7,277 nucleotides of DNA. Origin: Pirellulaceae bacterium. Lineage in GTDB: Bacteria; Planctomycetota; Planctomycetia; Pirellulales; Pirellulaceae. Positions 1 through 6,637 of this stretch are shown piece after piece. The translations under genes and the position numbers were made by a program. The notes under the pieces are model-generated. The model was not told the DNA's origin. It saw only the letters and a list, made by a program, of their open reading frames with translations, and made no database searches. The stretch covers positions 1 through 7,277 of the forward strand of contig JABDKS010000139.1 in the NCBI GenBank assembly GCA_013002105.1, given 5' to 3'. Within the stretch, counting starts at the first letter, position 1; every line of letters starts with the position of its first letter.

Positions 1-2495
1 TGCTGCGTGTGATCGCATTTGCGATGGCTAAGAATCCTGCCGCCCGCTTTGCGTCCACACAGCAGATCGCCGATGCGTTGAATGCTATTTTGGCATCCCT
101 GAGCTCACCCAGCTCGGTGGGGATGACAACACCTAGCAACGATTCGGAGGTGGCGACATCGGCACCACCCGTCGCGCCGGTGCAATCGATCGGCACTGCA
201 GAAAACAAAACCACCGGCTCGGCGTCCGCACCGCCATCAGGATTGCCCGAAACGAAATCGGGCGAATCGAAATCGGGCGAATCGAAATCAGCCGGATCTA
301 AATCGGGCGAAACGAAGCGTTCCGGGTCCAAACGCAAATCGAAAACCAAACGTCGGTCCAAGAAGCCGGCCGGATTGGATCAGGCGGATACTCAGCAGGG
401 AGCGACAACCCCGCCATCGCCTCCCAGTGTCGCGTCCACCGATTCTGCTTCCACTGCCGGCGTCCAGCCAAGCAAGCCACCCACACCGGTCGTTGCCCCA
501 CCCATCACGCCGACCACCACGTCTGACAAACAGAGGTCCGATCTGGGCCAAGCATCGACGACCGTGTCCGCAGGCGACGGTGCCCATTCGGGTGCAACCG
601 CCCCGTCCCAATCGAAAACGACCCTGTCCCAGCCGAACACGACCGCCGCTGCCCCGGCAATCGTCACCGCACGGCCTGATTCAATCCCGCCAGAGCCGCC
701 ACCGGTCGCCGATGCCGATGGCAAGCCGTCCGAACAGAAGTCCGAACAGAAGCAATCGCCGTTGCGAAGGCGTAAGCGAAAGAAAAGCAAAGCCCCGTTG
801 ATTCTCGGTGCACTGAGCGTTCCCGTGCTCGCCATGCTGATCATGGTGATCGTCGGCGGCCCGTTATCGCCCGCTCCCAAGCCCAAGAAGAAACGGCCGC
901 CGATTCCTGCTGTCGTGCCCGCTGTAGGCTCCGCGACACGCACGCCGACTCAGGTACCCACCGACACTCCGCCTGCCGTGGTGACCAATAGTGGTTCTGC
1001 GGGCGATGCTCCAGGTGGTTATCGCCTGGTCAACGAAGGAGAGTTTTTGTGGGTGCCTCCTTATCCCGCTGATACCAAGCCCGCTTCGCTGGACCTGTTG
1101 CCGCCGGGACCTGCTGTCATCGTTGCCGCCCGTTTGAACAAGGTGATCACCGATACCACCGGTCGCGATGTGGTCGCATCGTTGTCGCCAGAATTGGCAG
1201 GGCTGATCAAACAAGCCGCCGATCGTGCACGCATCAAAGTGCAGGAGATCGATCGCTGCGCCGCCGCGCTCCATGCTGGTGAAAATGGCTGGCCGCAAGT
1301 ATCGCTGGTCATCGAGCTGCTCGAGCCTCGGTCGGCCAAGGAGTTGTCCGACATGTGGCAGGCATCGGCGGCTCGAACTGCCGATGGTGCGACCATCTAC
1401 GCTGGCGAGGAGCCCGATGGCGACGCCTATTTCCTGGGTGATTCTCAGCAGGGTGCGTTGGCACCCGATGCGATGGTCAAACGATTTGCCATTGGTTCCA
1501 TCGAGATGATGAAAGAGGTAGCGGCAAACGAGGGTGGCGGTATCCCGCTACCGCGCGCGTTGCAGAAGCTATGGGACAAGTCGAGTGACCAAGCGGACCT
1601 TACGGTATTGATCACGCCGAATTTCCTGTTTGCCGACGGACGAGCAATGCTGCAGAGCGTTGCGCCCGAGCTAGTCGACCCGCTTAAGAAGGTTTTGATC
1701 TCGGATTTCGCCGGTGTGATGATTTCGGCGACAGCTCACGAAGGAACGGTTTATTCAGAAGTTCGCGCGACACCCAGTGGTGGCGTCACAGCGGTGTCGT
1801 TGATGAAAAAATTAAGTGATGCGATTGGTCAATGGCCCTCTTGGGCACAGGACTTCAGCGTGGACGCGACACCGGATCGTTCTTGGAAGCTACTGGCCAA
1901 CCGATTACCGCAAATGATGCGGTTCTTTGCGGATCACAGTCGATTCTCGGTCGAAGACGACGTAGCGGTTGCTAATAACTATTTGCCGGGAAATGCGGCG
2001 TCGCAGATTTCGTTGGCGACGTTATTAGCGATGAACACAAAACCCGGGGTCGCTGTTGCTGCGATCGCGCCGACCCCGGAAAAGCCGCTGACGGTCAACG
2101 AAATGTTGGACCGAACAATGTCTGTCTCGTTCGAACAAGAGTCGCTGGAATTTGCCATCAACGTGATCGTGGACGAATTCAAGCAATCGTTACCAGCAGG
2201 ATCAACGATGCCACCGGTGCGAATGATTGGCAGCGACCTGGAGAAAATGGGCATCACGCAAAACCAACAGATACGTGACTTCAACAAGCAAGAGGTCCCG
2301 CTTCGCTCCGTCCTGACCGATCTGGTTCGCGGTGCCAACCCCGATAAGACGGCGACCGGTCCGGACGATCCAAAGCAGGCACTGGTGTGGGTGGTGACGG
2401 AGAAAGCGGGCGGTGGTACCGAGATCCTCGTGACGACCCGGCAGGCGGCTGATGGCAATTACGATTTGCCTCCGGAATTCAAGATCAAGCCATAG
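1..2495 (+). CDS. Ser/Thr protein kinase-like membrane protein, 3' part (5' end outside window)
   Basis: The frame is open to the left edge, so the GTG at 9 is not a real start. Residues are numbered from it. Residues 1-31 (MAKNPAARF then TQQIADAL) match the last helix of eukaryotic-like Ser/Thr kinases, including the conserved subdomain XI Arg, so the catalytic domain should lie upstream. Residues 35-255 are a low-complexity Pro/Ala/Ser/Thr linker with a KSGES repeat (83-102), a basic Lys/Arg patch (about 103-120), and short SQ(S/P)(K/N)TT and SEQK duplications. A single hydrophobic segment at 263-284, preceded by RRRKRKKSK, fits an inside-to-outside anchor. After another Pro-rich stretch, residues 337-680 form a globular extracytoplasmic region of no family I recognise. 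Residues 691-828 (MSVSFEQESLEFAINVI, then EVPLRSVLTDL, then VWVVTEKAGG) resemble the small alpha/beta STN/secretin-N-like domains of planctomycete proteins; this is inference. Likely a receptor kinase sensing outside the cytoplasmic membrane. The kinase call is firm in style but the active site is not visible. Confidence 0.75.
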   Translation, partial: LRVIAFAMAKNPAARFASTQQIADALNAILASLSSPSSVGMTTPSNDSEVATSAPPVAPVQSIGTAENKTTGSASAPPSGLPETKSGESKSGESKSAGSKSGETKRSGSKRKSKTKRRSKKPAGLDQADTQQGATTPPSPPSVASTDSASTAGVQPSKPPTPVVAPPITPTTTSDKQRSDLGQASTTVSAGDGAHSGATAPSQSKTTLSQPNTTAAAPAIVTARPDSIPPEPPPVADADGKPSEQKSEQKQSPLRRRKRKKSKAPLILGALSVPVLAMLIMVIVGGPLSPAPKPKKKRPPIPAVVPAVGSATRTPTQVPTDTPPAVVTNSGSAGDAPGGYRLVNEGEFLWVPPYPADTKPASLDLLPPGPAVIVAARLNKVITDTTGRDVVASLSPELAGLIKQAADRARIKVQEIDRCAAALHAGENGWPQVSLVIELLEPRSAKELSDMWQASAARTADGATIYAGEEPDGDAYFLGDSQQGALAPDAMVKRFAIGSIEMMKEVAANEGGGIPLPRALQKLWDKSSDQADLTVLITPNFLFADGRAMLQSVAPELVDPLKKVLISDFAGVMISATAHEGTVYSEVRATPSGGVTAVSLMKKLSDAIGQWPSWAQDFSVDATPDRSWKLLANRLPQMMRFFADHSRFSVEDDVAVANNYLPGNAASQISLATLLAMNTKPGVAVAAIAPTPEKPLTVNEMLDRTMSVSFEQESLEFAINVIVDEFKQSLPAGSTMPPVRMIGSDLEKMGITQNQQIRDFNKQEVPLRSVLTDLVRGANPDKTATGPDDPKQALVWVVTEKAGGGTEILVTTRQAADGNYDLPPEFKIKP
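240..329 (+). repeat. 15-bp tandem repeat coding for KSGES units
   Basis: The unit AAATCGGGCGAATCG occurs exactly at 255-269 and 270-284. Diverged copies follow at 285-299 (KSAGS) and 300-314 (KSGET), with weaker matches on both sides. The 15-bp period keeps the reading frame, giving a Lys/Ser/Gly/Glu array in the cytoplasmic linker of the kinase-like protein, just before its basic patch. It looks like a slippage-prone coding minisatellite, so copy number may vary between strains. Confidence 0.8.
729..752 (+). repeat. 12-bp perfect tandem duplication (SEQK twice)
   Basis: TCCGAACAGAAG is repeated exactly at 729-740 and 741-752, coding for SEQKSEQK. It lies just before the basic stretch that precedes the membrane segment of the kinase-like protein. 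A similar 21-bp imperfect duplication is present at 605-646. These show that the linker grows by in-frame tandem duplication. Confidence 0.75.
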
Positions 2496-2527
2496 AACTG
2501 ATCAGCGACCGGCAAGAATTGTCCGTC

Positions 2528-2544
2528 AAAAGGAGGAATCCTTG
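2528..2544 (+). promoter_or_regulatory. Isolated strong Shine-Dalgarno-like site before a 21-codon ORF
   Basis: AAAAGGAGG (2528-2536) is followed after 5 nt by TTG (2542-2544), which opens a 21-codon frame ending in TGA at 2605-2607. The site is 32 nt past the kinase-like stop. AAGGA (2530-2534) can pair with TCCTT (2539-2543) and mask part of the site. The predicted peptide has no recognisable feature, so a chance purine run is the main alternative. It is listed because no other gene in the window except hemB has a convincing SD. Confidence 0.15.
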
Positions 2545-2738
2545 TACGCGACAGCGGGTTGCAACTCCGTTTTTCGCAATCAATATCGGGTGCCGTCGTC
2601 GCATTGATCTCGTCCTGTTCACTGGCGTCCCCTTGCCCACAGAGTGGACAAACTACAATTGTTGCTCGTTCGGTCGCATCGCGTGATCGTGCGTTTTGAT
2701 ATGTATCCGTACAGAATTTTTTAGATTGAGTGAATTTC

Positions 2739-3794
2739 ATGCGTGTAATTGTGACCGGATCAAGCGGGTTAATCGGATCCGCCGCTGTCCGACATTGGGA
2801 TGCCTTGGGCGACGAAGTCATTGGCATCGACAACGACATGCGCGCAACATTCTTCGGTCCCGACGGCAGTACAAAATGGAATCAAGGGGTTCTGGAATCC
2901 GAAACCAAGAATTTTCGTACCGTTTCGATCGATATCCGTGATCGCGATGCGATTTTGGACCTGTTCAAAAACGAGCCACCCGATCTGGTTGTGCACTGTG
3001 CGGCACAACCCTCGCACGATAAAGCGGCCGCGATCCCATTCTTGGACTTCGAAGTCAACGCCAATGGAACACTGAATTTGCTCGAGGGCACGCGACAATT
3101 TGCTCCCGAAGCTGCTTTCTGTCACATGAGTACCAACAAGGTGTACGGTGATGCGCCCAATGAGTTGCCGTTGAAGGAGTTGGAGACGCGATGGGAATAC
3201 GCACGCGAGGAGGACTACGACGGGATCGACGAATCATGCCGAATCGATCAAACGATGCATTCGTTATTTGGCGCCTCCAAAACCGCTGCCGATGTCTTGG
3301 CTCAAGAGTACGGAAAGTATTTTGGACTCAAGACCGGCATTTTTCGCGGTGGTTGCTTGACCGGCGCGAGTCACAGTGGTGTGGAGCTGCACGGGTTCTT
3401 GAGCTACCTGGTTCATGTTGCGGTGACTGGCAAGCCCTACACGATTTTTGGATACAAGGGAAAGCAGGTTCGCGACCAAATCGAATGCAGTGACGTCGTC
3501 AAAGCATTCGAATCATTCGCCAAAAATCCACGGCCCGGTGAGGTCTATAACATTGGTGGTGGACGTGACAACGCCGCCAGTGTGCTGGAGTGCATCACGA
3601 TGATCGAGCAGATCGGAGGACACAAAGTCAATTACTCGTTGGGTGACGACAATCGCAAAGGCGATCACATCTGCTACATCAGCGACCTATCAAAACTTCG
3701 TCGCGATTATCCTGATTGGGATATCCGTGTGTCGTTAAAAGACATACTGACGCAAATGATCGAAGCGGCCGAGAATAAAATGGCCGAAGCGTAG
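2739..3794 (+). CDS. CDP-paratose 2-epimerase-like NAD-dependent epimerase (extended SDR)
   Basis: A 351-residue extended short-chain dehydrogenase/reductase, predicted cytosolic and acting on a nucleotide-activated sugar. The Rossmann motif TGSSGLIG is at residues 6-13, the acidic residue ending beta-2 is D31, D65-I66 fits the adenine pocket, and CAAQPSHD (87-94) replaces the usual NAG/AAQ motif. MSTNKVYGD (130-138) carries the catalytic Ser/Thr. The YxxxK position reads FGASK, with F177 and K181. ELHGFLSYL and YTIFGYKGKQVRD (234-246) are typical of the CDP-paratose/tyvelose epimerase branch. I start at ATG 2739, giving MRVIVTGSSG, the usual SDR N-terminus, with a GAG 8 nt upstream. GTG 2730 would add three residues. 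The real substrate is uncertain, because no other deoxysugar or glycosyltransferase genes are nearby and the family name is often transferred loosely. It probably forms a single-gene unit, 243 nt after the kinase-like gene. Confidence 0.85.
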   Translation: MRVIVTGSSGLIGSAAVRHWDALGDEVIGIDNDMRATFFGPDGSTKWNQGVLESETKNFRTVSIDIRDRDAILDLFKNEPPDLVVHCAAQPSHDKAAAIPFLDFEVNANGTLNLLEGTRQFAPEAAFCHMSTNKVYGDAPNELPLKELETRWEYAREEDYDGIDESCRIDQTMHSLFGASKTAADVLAQEYGKYFGLKTGIFRGGCLTGASHSGVELHGFLSYLVHVAVTGKPYTIFGYKGKQVRDQIECSDVVKAFESFAKNPRPGEVYNIGGGRDNAASVLECITMIEQIGGHKVNYSLGDDNRKGDHICYISDLSKLRRDYPDWDIRVSLKDILTQMIEAAENKMAEA

Positions 3795-3829
3795 TGCTTC
3801 ATCCCGACGATCAAATGTGGGTCGGCTGT

Positions 3830-3881
3830 AGTGGATCTTGTGAAAGATCCCGGAGTCGGAGGATCTGTCACAAGATCCACT
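3830..3881. repeat. Nested inverted repeat / long hairpin between convergent genes
   Basis: Bases 3830-3843 pair perfectly with 3868-3881 (14 bp). After one A/G mismatch, 3845-3850 pair with 3861-3866 (6 bp), leaving a 10-nt loop at 3851-3860. Each half is also a palindrome: GGATCTT/AAGATCC at 3833-3850 with a GTGA loop, and GGATCT/AGATCC at 3861-3878. The element can therefore fold as one long hairpin or as two small ones. It sits between the 3' ends of the epimerase and methyltransferase genes and could act as a bidirectional transcription terminator, but it lacks a flanking T tract. It could instead be a copy of a dispersed intergenic palindrome family. Confidence 0.8.
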
Positions 3882-3918
3882 CCCCGAAAGTCAAGCTGTG
3901 ATGTTTGTTCCACCGTCG

Positions 3919-4620
3919 TCACGACGCCGGCAAACGTAGTTGCATCACGCGTATCGGATGGTCGATGTCGTCGGCCAATTCAATACGGTGCTCTTGGTAG
4001 TCCCAGTCGCGATCGGTAATCCATTGCCGAAACTCCGTCGAGATGATTCGAAATGGATCGCTCAATAGAACCTGGCCATCTGCTGCGAGATGCTGGCGCC
4101 AACAGGTCTCCAGTTCGGGCCACAATTGTCGCAAGTAGGTGACGTCGCTACCAAGAATGATTGGAAATTGTTGATCGGCAATTTGGTCGATGCCGAATCT
4201 CAGTCGCTCGACTCGGCAACGGTCGCGAACCGGTAAGCAACTCATCCTGACCAGCAGCAAGGGATCTTCGACTCCGTCGGTTAACACCACGTTGGCTCCA
4301 CGCAAAGCTGCCGCGATGCCGGCGTGGCCGGTGCCGCATCCGAGTTCCAACACGTCGACGTTGTCTAACGGCAGCCGATCGAGGTACTGATCCAGTCCGG
4401 CCGCAGCACGCCAAGTGGTCGCCCAAAACGGATCGATCACACCTGTTTCGCCTGCGTCTTGTCTTTCACAGGCCTCGATCAACATTCCGTCGGGATCGCT
4501 GGCGACGGCCAATGGCCAGGTCGTATTGGCGATCTGCGTCTCTTCCCATTTCCAAGCAAACCGAGCCGTCGCCAGTGCGGCCAGTCGATCCATGACTGCG
4601 GAATCGGTGATGTCAGGCAT
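3919..4620 (-). CDS. Class I SAM-dependent methyltransferase, METTL/MTF16 (protein-lysine methyltransferase-like)
   Basis: A 233-residue cytosolic protein. Motif I, VLELGCGTG, is at residues 90-98 and binds S-adenosylmethionine. D115 in VVLTDG is the acidic residue that contacts the ribose. GSDVTYL (158-163) contains the D-x-x-Y pattern (D159, Y162) typical of eukaryotic METTL20/21/22-type lysine methyltransferases. DPFWATTWRAAAGL (63-76) matches their N-terminal Trp motif. Length also fits this family. Relatives methylate lysines in proteins such as the electron-transfer flavoprotein beta subunit. The substrate here cannot be read from sequence, and a small-molecule methyltransferase is possible. 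I use ATG at 4620; TTG at 4626 would add two residues, and neither has a clear SD. It follows hemB on the same strand after 144 nt and may be cotranscribed. It converges on the epimerase gene. Confidence 0.78.
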   Translation of the reverse strand: MPDITDSAVMDRLAALATARFAWKWEETQIANTTWPLAVASDPDGMLIEACERQDAGETGVIDPFWATTWRAAAGLDQYLDRLPLDNVDVLELGCGTGHAGIAAALRGANVVLTDGVEDPLLLVRMSCLPVRDRCRVERLRFGIDQIADQQFPIILGSDVTYLRQLWPELETCWRQHLAADGQVLLSDPFRIISTEFRQWITDRDWDYQEHRIELADDIDHPIRVMQLRLPAS

Positions 4621-4739
4621 GTCCAATGAATCAATGGTGGAGGGGGTGTGATTACAACCGATTCGGAATGGATCGCTGTGGAAAAAGCTGGTGACATCGT
4701 CGTCCAGGTTTTGCCACGTCGACCCATCCCACTGGCGCT

Positions 4740-4785
4740 AGTTACTGCAACCAGGTGGCAACAGTTACTGCAGCCAAGTGGCAAC
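4740..4785 (-). repeat. 23-bp tandem duplication of the hemB 3' end including the stop
   Basis: Bases 4740-4762 and 4763-4785 match at 21 of 23 positions; the mismatches are 4750/4773 and 4754/4777. On the minus strand the 4763-4785 copy is the true end of hemB and reads VATWLQ-stop. The other copy lies past the stop, in a different frame relative to the gene. Read by itself it also gives VATWLQ-stop, because both differences are synonymous (ACT/ACC and CTG/TTG). Confidence 0.9.
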
Positions 4786-5766
4786 GTCGGCGGCCGAGTA
4801 CGTCAGGATTCCATCGGCACCGGCACGTTTGAATGCCAGCAGGCTTTCCATCACCGTTTGTTGCCGATCGAGCCAGCCCTTGTCGGCCGCCGCGGCCAGC
4901 ATGGCGTATTCGCCGCTGACTTGATAGGCGAACGTGGGTGCGCCAAACGTCGATTTCACTCGATGGACGATATCCAAATAGGGCATTCCCGGTTTGACCA
5001 TCACACTATCGGCACCTTCGGCCAGATCCAAGGCAACCTCGTGGAGTGCTTCGTCACTCTGAGAGGGGCTTTGCTGGTAAGTTTTTTTGCTTGCTTTCCC
5101 AAGCGAACCAGATGATCCCACCGCGTCGCGAAACGGTCCGTAAAACGCACTAGCGTATTTTGCTGCGTACGACATGATCTGGACATTGCTGTGACCGCCG
5201 TCGTCCAGCGCGCATCGGATCGCACCGATTCGACCATCCATCATGTCGCTCGGGGCGATGATATCGCATCCGGCATCGGCCTGAACCCGAGCCTGATTGC
5301 AAAGTACATCGATGGTGTCGTCGTTGACCACATCGCCATGACGAACCAAACCATCCTGCCCGTGACTACTGTACGGGTCCAACGCGACGTCACAAATGAC
5401 GCCCAATTCCTCGCCCACTTCCTTTTTGATCGCACGAACGGTTCGACAAACCAAGTTGTCCGGGTTGACCGCTTCTTTGGCATCGTCGGTTTTCAATTCA
5501 GGGGCCGTGGCGGGAAAGATCGCGATCGCTGGTATCCCAAGCTCACACGCCCGCGCTGCTTCACGGCAAATCGATTCCACGTCCAACCGTTGCACACCTG
5601 GCAAACTTTCGACCGGTACTTGCGTTCGCGAATCGTGTACGAATAGCGGCCATATCAAGTCATTGACGCTTAGCTGGCATTCAGAAACCATTCGCCGCGA
5701 CCAATCGTAGCGTCGAACGCGTCGCATTCGGGTTGCGGGAAAAGGCCCGCGAGCAAAATCAAACAT
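4765..5766 (-). CDS. hemB: Porphobilinogen synthase (delta-aminolevulinic acid dehydratase)
   Basis: A 333-residue protein of normal HemB length. It condenses two 5-aminolevulinate molecules to porphobilinogen, the first common step of heme and other tetrapyrrole synthesis, in the cytosol. Residues 11-20 (ATRMRRVRRY) are the family's N-terminal signature. The two active-site lysines are K203 in MSYAAKYASAFYGPF and K258 in VMVKPGMPYLD. The metal region reads DVALDPYSSHGQDG (126-139): the three zinc-binding cysteines of the Zn type are absent and replaced by D130 and D138, which marks the Mg/K-dependent class. APSDMMDGR (171-179), GSLGKASKKTYQ (220-231) and YQVSGEYAM (281-289) are further family blocks. 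ATG 5766 is supported by AAGGA six nt upstream. The gene is divergent from the DUF1080 gene and followed by the methyltransferase. Its last seven codons are duplicated downstream. Confidence 0.97.
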   Translation of the reverse strand: MFDFARGPFPATRMRRVRRYDWSRRMVSECQLSVNDLIWPLFVHDSRTQVPVESLPGVQRLDVESICREAARACELGIPAIAIFPATAPELKTDDAKEAVNPDNLVCRTVRAIKKEVGEELGVICDVALDPYSSHGQDGLVRHGDVVNDDTIDVLCNQARVQADAGCDIIAPSDMMDGRIGAIRCALDDGGHSNVQIMSYAAKYASAFYGPFRDAVGSSGSLGKASKKTYQQSPSQSDEALHEVALDLAEGADSVMVKPGMPYLDIVHRVKSTFGAPTFAYQVSGEYAMLAAAADKGWLDRQQTVMESLLAFKRAGADGILTYSAADVATWLQ

Positions 5767-5772
5767 CCAATA

Positions 5773-5777
5773 TCCTT
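5773..5777 (-). promoter_or_regulatory. Ribosome binding site of hemB
   Basis: On the minus strand AAGGA lies 6 nt before the ATG at 5766. It is the only well-spaced SD for an assigned gene in the window, and it fixes the hemB start. Confidence 0.6.
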
Positions 5778-5779
5778 CG

Positions 5780-5789
5780 CGTGATCACG
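5780..5789. promoter_or_regulatory. 10-bp perfect palindrome upstream of hemB
   Basis: CGTGATCACG is a perfect palindrome starting 14 nt before the hemB ATG and directly upstream of its SD. It could be an operator or a small 5'-UTR structure controlling hemB, or chance. No transcription factor can be named from it. Confidence 0.25.
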
Positions 5790-5950
5790 ACTCACTATCT
5801 TGTCTTCTCTATCTTAAGAACCGGCAGAGTGATTGCTACCGCTGCACGCGAGTTCTTGCGACAATCGGCGCTTTCAAGCCTTTACAATGCCTCGTTTGTG
5901 GCACGCAGTGTTTCCGCTTTCAGTTTCCGCATTAAAATGACACGTCCGCT

Positions 5951-6637
5951 ATGAAACAACGATTTGTCGCTCTGATAACGCTGTCACTGGTGCTGTTTCC
6001 GACCGCTTGCCTAGCGGTGGAGCGAACCATCGAGGCAGATGATTCGGATACGATGCCAGATCTTAGCGGCGATGGTTGGGTTGCCATCTTTAACGAGAAA
6101 GACACTCGTGGTTGGATACAAAGAAATGGAACCGCGACGTTTCGCGTCCATGATGGCGCGATTGTCGGCACGACTGCGACCGGCAGCGTGAACTCCTTTT
6201 TTTGCACGCAGCAAACGTACCTGGATTTTGAATTGACGTTTGAAGTCAACGTCGACGCAAAACTTAACAGCGGTGTTCAGATTCGATCGCAGTGTCGATC
6301 CGAATACAAAAACGGTCGGGTTTATGGTCCTCAAGTCGAAATCGAAGCAGCTCCGGGGCAAAGTGGGTATCTGTACAGCGAGGGCACGGGACGAAGTTGG
6401 ATTAGCAAAGTGCAACCCATCACCGACGTCATGAACAATGGTCAGTGGAATCGATTCGTCGTGCGTGCCCGGGGTGATCGGCTGCAGACTTGGATCAACG
6501 GCGAGGCCATCTGTGATCTGCGTGATCCAGAATCAAACGCCGAAGGTTTTATCGGACTGCAAGTCCACCAGGTTCCCAAAGGCGAAGGACCCTACCAGGT
6601 ACGATGGCGAGACATCCGTGTGCGCGTGTTGAAGTAG
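5951..6637 (+). CDS. Secreted DUF1080 (3-keto-disaccharide hydrolase-type) protein
   Basis: A 228-residue protein with a Sec signal peptide: MKQR, then a hydrophobic core at about 5-18 and a likely cut after CLA at 22. The mature part is a single DUF1080 (PF06439) concanavalin-like beta-sandwich. Visible family blocks are GWVAIFNEKDTRGWIQ (42-57), FRVHDGAIVGT (64-74), FELTFEVNVDAKLNSGVQIRS (93-113), YGPQVEIE (125-132), QWNRFVVRARGDRLQTWING (165-184), GFIGLQVH (199-206) and VRWRDIRVRVL at the end. Members are abundant in planctomycetes, and some are annotated as 3-keto-glucoside/disaccharide hydrolases; the activity of this copy is not shown by sequence. It should act in the periplasm or outside the cell. 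ATG 5951 gives an intact signal peptide but has no SD. The gene is divergent from hemB and forms its own unit. Confidence 0.88.
   Translation: MKQRFVALITLSLVLFPTACLAVERTIEADDSDTMPDLSGDGWVAIFNEKDTRGWIQRNGTATFRVHDGAIVGTTATGSVNSFFCTQQTYLDFELTFEVNVDAKLNSGVQIRSQCRSEYKNGRVYGPQVEIEAAPGQSGYLYSEGTGRSWISKVQPITDVMNNGQWNRFVVRARGDRLQTWINGEAICDLRDPESNAEGFIGLQVHQVPKGEGPYQVRWRDIRVRVLK

Noticed and set aside
9..11. GTG as the start of the first gene
   Set aside because: The frame is open upstream (Leu-Arg precede it) and the first residues are the end of a kinase domain, so the gene is cut by the window edge.
240..329. CRISPR-like or regulatory repeat array
   Set aside because: The period is 15 bp without spacers and stays in the reading frame, so it is a coding tandem repeat.
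392..943. Long minus-strand ORF opposite the kinase linker
   Set aside because: Its Gly/Val/Asp-rich translation is the expected mirror of the Pro/Ala/Ser/Thr-rich sense strand.
2641..2738. Sigma-70-type promoter before the epimerase (TTGATA at 2696-2701)
   Set aside because: No acceptable -10 lies at 16-18 nt; the AT-rich stretch at 2714-2726 gives only weak matches.
2459..2839. Minus-strand ORF across the whole intergenic gap, with a CPLC motif suggesting a zinc ribbon
   Set aside because: It overlaps both the kinase-like 3' end and the epimerase 5' end antisense, has only one CxxC pair, no SD and no family resemblance. An ATG at 2740 would still give an unconvincing 93-residue product.
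5191..5646. Plus-strand ORF of 151 codons opposite hemB
   Set aside because: It lies fully antisense to a certain housekeeping gene and has no recognisable protein features.
5856..5888. Promoter for the DUF1080 gene: TTGCGA with TACAAT
   Set aside because: TACAAT at 5883-5888 is a fair -10, but the spacer is 21 nt and no better -35 is found at 16-18 nt.
5993..6016. Lipoprotein signal (Cys20) in the DUF1080 protein
   Set aside because: The residues before Cys are FPTA; the -3 position is Pro rather than Leu/Val/Ile, so it is not a proper lipobox. A signal peptidase I site after CLA fits better.
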